57,844 nucleotides of DNA from Bacteroidia bacterium (GTDB lineage Bacteria > Bacteroidota > Bacteroidia > Bacteroidales > CAJPTX01). The stretch is from assembly GCA_002749065.1 (NCBI GenBank), contig PDTX01000013.1, positions 1 through 57,844 on the forward strand. Direction: 5' to 3'. Made by a program: the position numbers and the translations under genes. The notes beneath the pieces are model-generated. The model did not search any database. It worked only from the letters and a program-made list of their open reading frames with translations, and was not told where the DNA came from. Every line of letters begins with the position of its first letter. Within the stretch, counting starts at the first letter, position 1. Below are positions 1-7,909 of this stretch, piece by piece.

Positions 1-139
1 CCGGGTCGTGCACCACCTTGAAGTCCAGGCCCTCGACGGCCAGCTTCCGGTCGCACGAGGGGCCCGCCAGGCCCAGGGCCACTAGCAGCCCGCCCAGCAG
101 GCCGAGTATCCATCTACGTATCGTACCATCCGTTCCCAT
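1..139 (-). CDS. N-terminus of a probable lipoprotein or exported protein (partial)
   Basis: Only the first 46 codons are in the window; the gene runs off the left edge. The ATG opens a peptide with a charged start, a hydrophobic core (WILGLLGGLLVALGLAG) and then PSC-DRKL. This is a signal peptide and, with the Cys near residue 29, possibly a lipoprotein signal, although G-P-S-C is a poor lipobox. An ATG 16 nt further upstream is out of frame. The product is not recognised from this fragment. It lies on the same strand as, and just downstream of, the mobile-element-like genes. Confidence 0.5.
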   Translation of the reverse strand, partial: MGTDGTIRRWILGLLGGLLVALGLAGPSCDRKLAVEGLDFKVVHDP

Positions 140-234
140 GGCGTATACTTTTCATGCCTATTCTATTTGTAAGTTCTCAATAAGGAGACCCTATCACACG
201 ACAAGCCATAGCATCCGCCAGAAAACCCTCCCAG

Positions 235-651
235 CTAATCCGAAGCTATGGTTCCACGCCTACGCTCAGAGATTAAACCGTTTATCAACAGACGATGACG
301 CCGGAGATGCGACACCAGTATGTTGTTTATGAATACCGGCAGGGGGACATCCTCGCGCAAATCTTGGAGAATATTACGCAGTATGTCCAGCGTAGAGCTA
401 TCAATACCGCAGTTCGTCTGCCGCGCTATGGGTCGATGAGCGAGGAACTCATTGCGGTACGCGCCGTGCAGCACCGCCCTGTCCTCCTCCAGCGGCCGAG
501 CCGAAAGGGCCACAGAGAAATCCCCCTCCATCAGCGAACCCTCTGCCAAAAGCCCCACCCCATGCATATCGGTTGTACCATTTGCGCAAGTATCCCGCAC
601 TTCGCGCATCCCACGCTTAGGCTGCTTATCGTGCTGCTTTTTCTGGTCCAT
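235..651 (-). CDS. DUF3408-like mobile-element protein
   Basis: A 138-aa protein with a polar, Lys/Gln-rich N-terminus (MDQKKQHDKQPKRG) and a C-terminal half resembling DUF3408: a Tyr-x-x-Phe-Leu start (YRNEFL), a central segment predicted to be helical (STLDILRNILQDLRED) and the hallmark end FINNILVSHLRRH. DUF3408 proteins are encoded in conjugative transposons and mobilizable elements of Bacteroidota beside relaxase and HTH genes; their molecular role is poorly defined. Here the partner is the HTH gene upstream on the same strand. No relaxase, integrase or transfer gene is in view, so this may be the edge of an element beyond the window or a relic. Base composition is less GC-rich than the window average. 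Family call is by motif reading. Confidence 0.65.
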   Translation of the reverse strand: MDQKKQHDKQPKRGMREVRDTCANGTTDMHGVGLLAEGSLMEGDFSVALSARPLEEDRAVLHGAYRNEFLAHRPIARQTNCGIDSSTLDILRNILQDLREDVPLPVFINNILVSHLRRHRLLINGLISERRRGTIASD

Positions 652-980
652 ACCTCACGAGTTTACTCATTAGCTCCTCATACCCACAGATGCCACCCCA
701 CGCTATTCATGGCCATACAGAGCCATCACTACGCCGCATGCCCCGTGGGCAAATCGGACGGCGCTACCAAGCCCCGCATTAGCGTATGCAATTATACCGT
801 AGCAAATCCATTAAGCAATAAATATCGCCCAATCGGGGAAAAAAGGCCGCTATATGCAATAGGATGCAAAATTGCAACACGGAAAATCGCGCGAATTATA
901 CAGCCGGAGAGCTACGAAGTAGCCATGAGAGATTCGCCCACAATACCCTATTTATAGCATTATGACCACACGCAGCTCGC
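652..980. other. Gene-free gap between HTH and DUF3408 genes
   Basis: This 329-bp stretch is visibly richer in A and T than its surroundings. I see no convincing ORF on either strand, no clear TTTG/TAnnTTTG promoter pair and no tRNA. It may hold element-specific sites, but nothing is identifiable. Confidence 0.5.
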
Positions 981-1550
981 CTAATCCGCGCTCTGCGAGG
1001 CTTGCCCACCAGATTTCACCTTCATGGTCTGCTGTATCTCCGAGAACGAAAAGAGAAGCCGCCCATTCAGCTTCACGAAGGGAATCGTATTATCGGCAAC
1101 CCACCTATACACACACCGCTGGCTCACCCGTAGCAGCGCCGAGAGCTCGTCCACACTCAGGAACCTCTCCTGCTTCCCCTCCAGCACGCTGGCTAGCTTG
1201 TCCTCCACCTGCGACAGACGCTCAGAAATAGACTCCAGTATGGACAGCACCCTCCCGAGCGAATCGGACGAATCGCCAGGAATACTACTATCACCCTCAT
1301 CGCGCAGGTAGTTGCGCCATTCTATCAGATGCACCATCTCAGAGCTTAAACGGCGCGTACCCACGCGATACCCCACAGCGCGGAGGTACTTCATGAGCAC
1401 AGAGTTGCTATGCACATGGCGCGCAAACCATCGCGTACTCTTGCTGGGGTTCCAATCGGAGATGAAACCACGCGTGTAGTCCCCTTTGCTCAGGTAGACA
1501 TCATTGCCTATCAACACGCTCTCCTGCGATTCTTTTCGATTTTTCGACAT
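981..1550 (-). CDS. Helix-turn-helix (excisionase-family) DNA-binding protein
   Basis: A 189-aa protein whose last third is an HTH_17/excisionase-type winged helix: it begins FLSVDELSALLRVSQRCVYR, continues W-VADNTIPFVKLNGRLLF and ends SFSEI. This is the usual MerR/Xis-like layout of helix-turn-helix, wing and a Lys/Arg-rich tail. The first half has no family I recognise; residues 85-125 look like a coiled coil (ISERLSQVEDKLASVLEG). Such proteins occur at the control end of Bacteroidota integrative elements, where they regulate excision or mobilization genes. It is 329 bp upstream of the DUF3408 gene on the same strand. Specific target unknown. Confidence 0.75.
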   Translation of the reverse strand: MSKNRKESQESVLIGNDVYLSKGDYTRGFISDWNPSKSTRWFARHVHSNSVLMKYLRAVGYRVGTRRLSSEMVHLIEWRNYLRDEGDSSIPGDSSDSLGRVLSILESISERLSQVEDKLASVLEGKQERFLSVDELSALLRVSQRCVYRWVADNTIPFVKLNGRLLFSFSEIQQTMKVKSGGQASQSAD

Positions 1551-1812
1551 AATACATTCAGGTTGATTTACATTGTTGCTTGGGAAAGTATATCGTTGCT
1601 CGGTGGGAGACAGGGAATTGATTCTCTGAAGGATGCCGACATCCGCCTAGCTTCTCCGCGCATCAGATAGGGATGAAGCCTCCAGGCTCGAAAGCCCTCT
1701 AGCTCCGGGACCGGCGGAAAGAAGCAGCAAAGCCCACCCGCCCCTAGACCAAGGGCAGATGGGCCAAAGCATGAGATGTACGAATTAGTAAATAAAGATG
1801 CGGGGAAATTTA

Positions 1813-1825
1813 GGGGGGGGGGGGG
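1813..1825. repeat. 13-nt G homopolymer (poly-C on the minus strand)
   Basis: This is the longest single-base run in the window. It follows a TAnnTTTG box by about 90 nt and lies inside every open frame of that stretch. Adding or removing one base changes which downstream frame is open: with 13 C the frame from ATG 1908 reads four prolines and then TAA. Homopolymers of this length are typical of slipped-strand phase variation, but no recognisable gene is attached. Confidence 0.9.
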
Positions 1826-1912
1826 ACCATAAATCGCAGGAACTTCTGCAGCGAGCCGCTCCAGCTCGCCGGGAGTCCTAGCAAAGCGCACCTCAACACC
1901 CCGCCCATACCA

Positions 1913-1920
1913 CAAATGTA
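1913..1920 (-). promoter_or_regulatory. Bacteroidota -7 box TACATTTG upstream of the G13 run
   Basis: Exact TAnnTTTG match on the minus strand. No good TTTG or TTG lies 19-21 nt upstream, so strength is uncertain. A transcript from it would enter the G13 region almost at once. Confidence 0.4.
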
Positions 1921-1982
1921 GCATTTTTCCCGGCAACGCCAGGCGTTCCCCCGATTTATACAGAAAAACGGGGGAAATCTGG

Positions 1983-2018
1983 ATTTGTAGCGACGGGGAG
2001 GCCGCTCCCCCTACAAAT
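1983..2018 (-). terminator. Hairpin spanning the stop codon of the channel gene
   Basis: ATTTGTAG pairs with CTACAAAT, with an inner GGGGAG/CTCCCC helix; the left arm on the minus strand contains the TAG stop codon. There is no T run behind it, so it is a weak intrinsic terminator at best. It could instead protect the mRNA end. Confidence 0.35.
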
Positions 2019-3969
2019 GGTCCTCGGCCAGCACCACCAGGTAGTCGCCCTCGCTCAGCTCCAGGACCTGGTCCTTCTTCGGGTTGAGGCGGATGCCGAA
2101 GTTGCTCTCCGCGTCGCGGCTCTGGCGGACGAAGCGGACCCCCAGGCAGATCTCCCGGCGCTTGCGGGCCTGGTGCATCAGGCTCACGAAGTCGGCCCGC
2201 ACGGGGAAGTCCGTGAAGTACAGCGAGGCGGGCTTGACGTAGATCTCGAAGCCGTCGGCGGTGAAGAGGTCGTCGTAGAAGTCCTTGAGGCGGTACTCCT
2301 CGCTGAGCTGGCTGAGGATGCTCGATATCAGTACGTTGCTGATGATGAAGTCGTCGACGTTGGTCTGCAGGATGAGCTCCTGGCGGTCGGAGCAGAGCAT
2401 GTTGGCGATGACCTTCGTGTGGCGTTCCCGGGCCTGTACCTGCTGCTCGAGGCGCTTGAGCAGCAGGAGGAGCATGAGCGTCTCGGAGTCGGTCACCTCG
2501 GGGTCCTTCTCGGCCGGGTTCTGTGAGAGGACCACCACACTGTCGTAGGCGTAGGGCTCGATGGCGCGCAGCCGGTCGATGTCCCACACGTCCACCTCCC
2601 GGAGGCTGATGCGCGCCTTGGGGTAGAGCTGGCCCAGGCGCTGGACCTCGGCGCGGAGGGTGGGCGGGGGGGCGTAGAGCATCACGTCGATGGAGAAGCC
2701 CTCGGCCAGGTACTCGCTGGCCTCGCGCACGAAGGTGTGGGCGATGGAGTGCCAGCCGAGGATGAGGATGCGCTGGTTCTTGGGCTCGAGGCGCACGTCG
2801 GTGTAGGGGAAGTCGCGGGCCTGGTAGAGGGGGCGGGGGCTGAAGGATATGGTGGAGTCGTCCTCGGCCAGGATGAGGACCTCGTCGTCGGGCCCCAGGG
2901 TGGTGTCCTCCGGGGGCATGAGCTCCACGCCCCGCCCGCCGCGGGAGATGCCCAGGGGCACGCCGTCGGGGAAGTGGTAGGGCAGCTGGCCGAAGGTGAC
3001 GCCCTGCCAGGGGGCGCGGTAGAAGTACACCTCGTTGCCCTCGAAGGAGAAGAGCTCGCGGTAGACCATCTCCAGGCCGCTCGAGAGGGAGGTCTGGAAG
3101 AGGAGGCGGCCGAGGATGTCGCTCTTGTCGAGGGTCACGATGCGCTCGTCCTGGAATATCCCCAGCAGCTCGCGGTTCTTGGGGGTGAGGATCTCGGGGA
3201 CAATCGGCAGACGGTTCTGCTCGTTCTGCAGGGCGCGGAGGGACATTACGGCGTTCACGCAGGCGATGTCCGACTGGCGCTGCCGCTCGATGGGGCTATT
3301 CTCCGTGCTGGCCGAGAGGATGATGGCCGACTTGGCCTTCCGGGCGGAGATGCGCCGCAGCTCGGTGAGGCTGCTGGGATTGCCGGTGGTGGTGACGATG
3401 GCGGTGGTCTTGCTGTCGTGCAGGCGGTTGGCGATGTAGTCGTCCATGTAGGCCTTGTCCAGCTCGGCGCAGATGACCACCGTGGCCTTGCGCTGGCTCT
3501 CGTTGGCCTCCACCAGCTCGCGGAGGATGTCGATGATGCTCTCGTTCCACCCCAGGATGAGCGTGTGGCCCGCCTCGATGATGGGCCCGCGCCCGCGCCG
3601 CAGCTCGTAGAAGACCTGCTCGAGGGCGGTGGTCAGGAAGGCGATGAGGATGGAGAAGAGGATGACCCCGGTCACCCCGGCGACCACCGTGGCCAGCAGG
3701 AGCCAGCCGGAGGAGAGGCCGTCGAGGGCCATGTTGCCGGGGTCGGTCATCTGCAGGAAGACGTACCAGAGATGCCCGCCGAGGCCACGGGGCGCGCCGG
3801 CATCGGGCGATGAGGCCAGCCAGAGGAGGCACGCCCGCACCAGGGCGATGACCCCGAAGGCCACCAGGAAGGCCAGCACCAGGCTCAGCAGGATGGACCG
3901 GGGGCCCTTGCTCATGAAGCGCTCAAACCGGTAGCGCAAATGCCTCTTACGTTCGCTCCTCGCGCTCAT
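2011..3969 (-). CDS. CASTOR/POLLUX-type ion channel with two RCK-like domains
   Basis: A 652-aa membrane protein of the CASTOR/POLLUX (DMI1) family, related to RCK-gated K+ channels. Two membrane segments (about residues 25-50 and 88-114) flank a pore-helix-like stretch ending MTDPGN. They are followed by the family hallmark ALEQVFYELRRGRGPI and two Rossmann-type units, the first starting HTLILGWNES (about 135) and the second RILILGWHS (about 407). The start at 3969 is preferred to an in-frame ATG 27 nt upstream because GGGAGA precedes it at good spacing. Family members conduct K+ or other cations under ligand control; in bacteria the ligand is mostly unknown. It is transcribed alone, with a TATATTTG box 91 nt upstream. 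The downstream end carries a hairpin. Confidence 0.85.
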   Translation of the reverse strand: MSARSERKRHLRYRFERFMSKGPRSILLSLVLAFLVAFGVIALVRACLLWLASSPDAGAPRGLGGHLWYVFLQMTDPGNMALDGLSSGWLLLATVVAGVTGVILFSILIAFLTTALEQVFYELRRGRGPIIEAGHTLILGWNESIIDILRELVEANESQRKATVVICAELDKAYMDDYIANRLHDSKTTAIVTTTGNPSSLTELRRISARKAKSAIILSASTENSPIERQRQSDIACVNAVMSLRALQNEQNRLPIVPEILTPKNRELLGIFQDERIVTLDKSDILGRLLFQTSLSSGLEMVYRELFSFEGNEVYFYRAPWQGVTFGQLPYHFPDGVPLGISRGGRGVELMPPEDTTLGPDDEVLILAEDDSTISFSPRPLYQARDFPYTDVRLEPKNQRILILGWHSIAHTFVREASEYLAEGFSIDVMLYAPPPTLRAEVQRLGQLYPKARISLREVDVWDIDRLRAIEPYAYDSVVVLSQNPAEKDPEVTDSETLMLLLLLKRLEQQVQARERHTKVIANMLCSDRQELILQTNVDDFIISNVLISSILSQLSEEYRLKDFYDDLFTADGFEIYVKPASLYFTDFPVRADFVSLMHQARKRREICLGVRFVRQSRDAESNFGIRLNPKKDQVLELSEGDYLVVLAEDHL

Positions 3970-4048
3970 AGATCTCCCAATTTCGTGCAGATACACAGCA
4001 AAAAAGGCACACCCGGCGGGCGGTCAGGACACACCCACCCGCCCGGGT

Positions 4049-4150
4049 CTACCGCGGGGCAAATATACGCCAAATCGCGCAGCCCACCAGCACCGCCACC
4101 GTAAATGGCCAAAGGATTAGGGTTCGCGCAATCCACACGGCGGGCATCAT
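4049..4150 (-). CDS. Possible 33-aa single-pass membrane peptide
   Basis: This small frame encodes MMPAVWIARTLILWPFTVAV followed by LVGCAIWRIFAPR. It has one clear hydrophobic segment with basic residues at its C-terminal end. It follows the AAA/PD-(D/E)XK gene by 29 nt on the same strand, and its end overlaps the channel promoter. No Shine-Dalgarno sequence is evident and no family is recognised. Random high-GC frames can look hydrophobic, so this is weak. Confidence 0.2.
   Translation of the reverse strand: MMPAVWIARTLILWPFTVAVLVGCAIWRIFAPR
4060..4067 (-). promoter_or_regulatory. -7 box TATATTTG of the channel gene
   Basis: Matches TAnnTTTG on the minus strand, 91 nt ahead of the chosen start codon of the CASTOR/POLLUX gene. 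No convincing TTTG upstream element. Confidence 0.45.
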
Positions 4151-4179
4151 GCTAGCCGCTTCTACCCACCCCCCGGCCG

Positions 4180-5808
4180 CTACAGCTCCTCCGACACCCA
4201 CTCGCACTGCCCGCAGGTGTCGGGCCGCGTGTCGATGCTCAGCCCCACACCCACAACGCTCTTCCCCTGCCCGCGGTGCGGCGCCGCGTAGCCCTGCGCC
4301 TCTATCTGGGCCAAGGCCTGCCGGGCCGAAACCCGCATGGGGCCGACCTTCAGCTCGAAGATGATGACCTGATGGCCGATGTAGATCTCCACGTCGGAGC
4401 GGCCGTGCAGCGAGTGCACCTCCGTGCGCACCAGCACCCCCAGCGCGCTGAACCACGCGTAGAGCGCCGTCCGGAAGAGCTCCTCGTAGAGCTCGGGCCG
4501 CTGCTGCCGCCCCATCGTGCTGTAGGCCACCCCAGCGATGAGGGCCTCGAGGCGCTCCATGGCCCCGGCCACATCCCCCCGCTCGAGGCGGATGAGGAAG
4601 GGCGCAATCAGCGTGCTCGTCCCCCGTGGCCCGTAGAGCGGGAGGACCACCTGCCAGAAGGCCCCCCGCACCTCGCGGTTGGGGAAGCGCAGCTCCACCG
4701 CCGCGCCCATCAGGCTGCAATCCTCGATGGTCAGGTAGCCGCTCTGGAACAGCAGGGGGACGGGGTTCTCCCCGCTGGCATCCAGGCGCATGAGCTCGTC
4801 GAAGGAGCTCTCCACGGGGGCCATCAGCTGGGCGAAGTCGTAGCTGTAGGTCGGGAACACCGTGGCCATCAGGCTGCTCGTGCCGGTGGAGGCCCAAAAG
4901 TTCTCCAGCTTCCCCTCGTCGAGGGCGAAGATGATGCTCTGCGGGTTGTAGACGTGCACGTCACGCTCGGTGAAGCGGTAGCCGTCGTAGTACTCCCGGA
5001 GCATGCCCACCATCCCCTCGAAGTCCTGCCCGTAGCGCTGGGCCAGGCGGGTAATCTCGTCGGGGAAATTCTCCACGAGCTCCTCCTCGGTGAGGCCGAA
5101 GAGGGTGGCGAACTCGGGCGAGAAGCTCTTGTTGCGCAGCTGGTTGATGCCGCTGAAGAGGCTCAGGTCGTGGAACTGGGTGATGCCGGTGATGACCACC
5201 AGGTGGAGCATCTCCGCGTTCTCCTTGATGGCCTTGTAGAAGCCGCGGAGCTCGTTCTTATAATGGAGGTGCAGGTCCTGACGGTCGGCAGCCAGGGTGT
5301 CGGTCAGGGGGTTGTCGTACTCGTCGACCAGGATGACCGGCTTGGGGCCGCCCGCATCGTGGGCCGCGTGGATTATCGCCTTGAGACGCACGCCAATGGT
5401 ACCTTCGTGTGGCAAGCCGTAGATGTTCTCGTAGGGGGTAAGCTGGAAGTCGGCGACTTCGTACACATTATCCTTGCGGGTGAAACTCGAAACCGAGAAG
5501 CCGAACACGAAGGTGGGGTGCTTCTCCCACTCTGTCTCCCCGGCCGCCCGCCGCTTCTCCTCGGCCTTGAGGCCTTCGAATAGCTCACCCCGCCCCTCGA
5601 AGTAGCTCTTCAGGGTGCTTATCATCAGGCTCTTGCCGAAGCGCCGGGGGCGCGCGAAGAACTGCACCTTCGCCCCGTGGGCAATGTCCCATATCAGATC
5701 GGTCTTGTCCACGTAGATGTAGCCGCCACGGCGTAGCTCCTCGAAGCTCTGTATTGCGCAGGGCAGCTTCCCGAAGTAGGGCTTGCCCCTGTCCATCTCC
5801 CTATCCAT
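4180..5808 (-). CDS. AAA-ATPase-like/PD-(D/E)XK nuclease superfamily protein
   Basis: A 542-aa protein of the two-domain family widely amplified in Bacteroidales. The N-terminus has the typical entry FGKLPCAIQSFEELRRGGYI-YVDKT, a Walker A-like loop in RPRRFGKSLMIS (about residues 50-62) and a Walker B in PVILVDEYDNPL (about 157-168). The C-terminus carries the PD-(D/E)XK-type strand pair with D in GRSDVEIYIG and ELK in IIFELKV. No function is established for the family; nuclease activity is inferred from the fold only. The start follows GGAGG at 9 nt, and a TACCTTTG box lies 27 nt upstream of the ATG, so it is a single-gene transcript divergent from the agmatinase gene. Confidence 0.9.
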   Translation of the reverse strand: MDREMDRGKPYFGKLPCAIQSFEELRRGGYIYVDKTDLIWDIAHGAKVQFFARPRRFGKSLMISTLKSYFEGRGELFEGLKAEEKRRAAGETEWEKHPTFVFGFSVSSFTRKDNVYEVADFQLTPYENIYGLPHEGTIGVRLKAIIHAAHDAGGPKPVILVDEYDNPLTDTLAADRQDLHLHYKNELRGFYKAIKENAEMLHLVVITGITQFHDLSLFSGINQLRNKSFSPEFATLFGLTEEELVENFPDEITRLAQRYGQDFEGMVGMLREYYDGYRFTERDVHVYNPQSIIFALDEGKLENFWASTGTSSLMATVFPTYSYDFAQLMAPVESSFDELMRLDASGENPVPLLFQSGYLTIEDCSLMGAAVELRFPNREVRGAFWQVVLPLYGPRGTSTLIAPFLIRLERGDVAGAMERLEALIAGVAYSTMGRQQRPELYEELFRTALYAWFSALGVLVRTEVHSLHGRSDVEIYIGHQVIIFELKVGPMRVSARQALAQIEAQGYAAPHRGQGKSVVGVGLSIDTRPDTCGQCEWVSEEL

Positions 5809-5834
5809 GATTTTGTCCTCCGTAATTTGCTATG

Positions 5835-5842
5835 CAAAGGTA
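5835..5842 (-). promoter_or_regulatory. -7 box TACCTTTG of the AAA/PD-(D/E)XK gene
   Basis: Exact TAnnTTTG match 27 nt upstream of the start codon, divergent from the agmatinase promoter. Confidence 0.6.
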
Positions 5843-5919
5843 GGGAAAAAGCGTGGAATGGCGGAGGATAAAGGCGCGCGGTTTCCAGCACGTTCCGGCT
5901 GCAAGTAAAACGAAAACGC

Positions 5920-5927
5920 TATATTCG
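5920..5927 (+). promoter_or_regulatory. -7 box (TATATTCG) of the agmatinase operon
   Basis: Seven of eight positions match TAnnTTTG, 40 nt ahead of the agmatinase ATG. It lies in the divergent intergenic region. Confidence 0.4.
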
Positions 5928-5966
5928 CGGGCGATTATCCAGTACCCCGTAACCCCGACAGTGACT

Positions 5967-6839
5967 ATGGTTTCGTTCGGCGACCTCCCCGAGGAGTTCA
6001 GCACCTTTGAGAATGCGAGAGTGGCCATCCTGCCCATCCCCTACGACGGCACCAGCACCTGGGTGAAGGGCGCGGACCGCGGGCCGGAAGCCCTGCTCGA
6101 GGCCTCGGCCAACATGGAGCTCTACGACATCGAGAGCGACACCGAGCCGTACACCGTGGGCATCTGGACCGCCCCCCCCATCACCGAGGCCAGCAGCCCA
6201 GAGGCCATGGTCGAGGCCAGCCAGCGGGAGGCCCAGCGGCTCATCGACGCGGGCAAGTTCGTGGTCACCATCGGCGGGGAGCACTCCGTGAGCATCGGCC
6301 CCATCCGGGCGCACGCCGCGCGCTACGCCGACCTCACCGTGCTGCAGATCGACGCGCACATCGACCTCCGCGACGAGTACGAGGGCTCACCCTACAACCA
6401 CGCCTGCGTCATGGCCCGCGCCCAGGAGGTGGCCGACATCGTCCAGGTGGGCATCCGCAGCATGGATGCGGACGAGAAGGCGCGCCTCGACCCCCAGCGG
6501 GTATTCTGGGCGCACCGCGTCGTGGGCCAGAGCGGATGGGAGCAGGAGGCCATCGACTGCATGCGCGAGAACGTCTACATCACCATCGACCTCGACGGCT
6601 TCGACCCCGCCATCTGCCCCTCCACCGGCACGCCCGAGCCCGGCGGCCTCCAGTGGTACCCCACCCTCAGCTTCCTACGCCGGGTGTTCGAGACCCGCCG
6701 GGTGGTGGGCTTTGACATCGTCGAGCTCTGCCCCAACCCCCACGAGCGTTCGTCCGACTTCCTGGCCGCCAAGCTCCTCTACCGCCTACTCGCATTCCAG
6801 CTCAAGGGCCAGCTCCAGCCGCTGGGCCCGGCCCGATAA
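5967..6839 (+). CDS. speB: Agmatinase-family ureohydrolase
   Basis: A 290-aa enzyme of the arginase/agmatinase family, expected to cleave agmatine to putrescine and urea at a dinuclear Mn centre. The metal ligands are visible in order: the His of GGEHSVS, the Asp/His cluster QIDAHIDLRDEY and the DLDGFDP motif, followed by GTPEPGG. The start at 5967 is chosen because it directly precedes MVSFGDLPEEF, the normal beginning of the family; the frame is open 38 codons further upstream but with no family similarity. It is 42 bp ahead of a deoxyhypusine-synthase-like gene, which ties it to polyamine metabolism. Substrate is inferred; related enzymes hydrolyse other guanidino compounds. Confidence 0.9.
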   Translation: MVSFGDLPEEFSTFENARVAILPIPYDGTSTWVKGADRGPEALLEASANMELYDIESDTEPYTVGIWTAPPITEASSPEAMVEASQREAQRLIDAGKFVVTIGGEHSVSIGPIRAHAARYADLTVLQIDAHIDLRDEYEGSPYNHACVMARAQEVADIVQVGIRSMDADEKARLDPQRVFWAHRVVGQSGWEQEAIDCMRENVYITIDLDGFDPAICPSTGTPEPGGLQWYPTLSFLRRVFETRRVVGFDIVELCPNPHERSSDFLAAKLLYRLLAFQLKGQLQPLGPAR

Positions 6840-6881
6840 TCAATCCGCTACACAGCACAACGCAAGACCATTAGCAAGACC

Positions 6882-7895
6882 ATGGCAAAGGAACTCCTCA
6901 AAGAGGCTATACAGCACGTAGACATCAAGGCCATCGACGCCCGCCCCATCATCGACGCGATGCGGGGCATGTCCTTCTCCTCCCGCGACACGGCCAGCGC
7001 GGCCGACATCCTCAACCGCATGCTCGCCGACCGCGACTGCACCACCATCCTCACCCTGGCCGGCAGCACCAGCGCCGCGGGCTGCATGCAGGTCTACGTC
7101 GACATGGTCAGAAGCAACATGGTCGACGCCATCGTCAGCACCGGCGCCTCCATCGTGGACATGGACTTCTTCGAGGCCCTGGGCTTCAAGCACTACCGGG
7201 GCACGCCCTTCGTGGACGACGGCCAGCTCCGCGCCCAGTACATCGACCGCATCTACGACACCTACATCGACGAGGAGGAGCTGCAGCACTGCGATGCCAC
7301 CATCAAGACCATCGCCGACGGCCTCGAGCCGCGCCCCTACAGCTCCCGCGAGTTCATCTGGGAGATGGGCCGCTACCTGAGCGAGCACGCCGTCAAGCAG
7401 GACAGCCTCATCCAGGCCTGCTACGAGCACCACGTGCCCATCTTCTGCCCGGCCTTCAGCGACAGCAGCGCCGGCTTCGGCCTGGTGATGCACCAGGTGG
7501 AGCACCCCGAGGCGCACATGAGCATCGACAGCGTGCGCGACTTCCGCGAGCTCACCGAAATCAAGATCAAGGGCGAGGTCTCCGGCCTCTTCATGGTGGG
7601 CGGCGGCGTGCCCAAGAACTTCGCGCAGGACACCGTGGTGTGCGCCGAGGTCCTGGGCCACGAGGTCCCCATGCACAAGTACGCCGTCCAGATCACCGTG
7701 GCCGACGTGCGCGACGGGGCCTGCTCCTCCTCCACGCTCAAGGAGGCCTCCAGCTGGGGCAAGGTCGACACCGCCTTCGAGCAGATGGTCTACGCCGAGG
7801 CCACGACCGTCGTCCCCCTCATCGCCAGCTACGCCTACCACACCGGCCTCTGGAAGGAGCGCAAGCGCCACCAGTGGGCCAAGCTCTTCCTCTAG
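6882..7895 (+). CDS. Deoxyhypusine synthase-like protein
   Basis: A 337-aa member of the deoxyhypusine synthase family. In eukaryotes and archaea that enzyme moves the aminobutyl group of spermidine to a lysine of eIF5A using NAD. Visible features are the NAD-site segment LTLAGSTSAAGCM, the VDAIVSTGASIVDMD block, VGGGVPKNF and the active-site region DGACSSSTLKEASSWGKVD, which keeps the Lys of the W-G-K motif. Bacteria lack eIF5A, so the acceptor must differ; homospermidine-type or aminobutyl-agmatine chemistry is possible. It sits between agmatinase and trmD in one plus-strand run, the most informative context for a polyamine role. Length is normal for the family. Confidence 0.9.
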   Translation: MAKELLKEAIQHVDIKAIDARPIIDAMRGMSFSSRDTASAADILNRMLADRDCTTILTLAGSTSAAGCMQVYVDMVRSNMVDAIVSTGASIVDMDFFEALGFKHYRGTPFVDDGQLRAQYIDRIYDTYIDEEELQHCDATIKTIADGLEPRPYSSREFIWEMGRYLSEHAVKQDSLIQACYEHHVPIFCPAFSDSSAGFGLVMHQVEHPEAHMSIDSVRDFRELTEIKIKGEVSGLFMVGGGVPKNFAQDTVVCAEVLGHEVPMHKYAVQITVADVRDGACSSSTLKEASSWGKVDTAFEQMVYAEATTVVPLIASYAYHTGLWKERKRHQWAKLFL

Positions 7896-7909
7896 CCCCA
7901 TCTAGCCCC

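Larger units (their letters stand above)
1551..2010. other. Intergenic region with hairpins, a -7 box, a G13 run and short ambiguous ORFs
   Basis: No gene can be called with confidence. Reading on the minus strand there are, in order: a hairpin at the channel-gene stop codon, two more inverted repeats (TTCCCCCG/CGGGGGAA at 1946-1976 and AACGCC/GGCGTT at 1935-1947), a TAnnTTTG box, then short overlapping reading frames that cross a 13-nt homopolymer. One frame begins with ATG at 1924 and runs 118 codons to 1568. Another begins with ATG at 1908 and stops right after the homopolymer. Codon third positions in the second frame look more like neighbouring genes. Either could be a small gene, a decayed gene or chance. 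Confidence 0.45.

Noticed and set aside
5853..5966. 38-codon N-terminal extension of agmatinase
   Set aside because: It runs through the divergent promoter region and lacks family similarity; ATG at 5967 fits the family.
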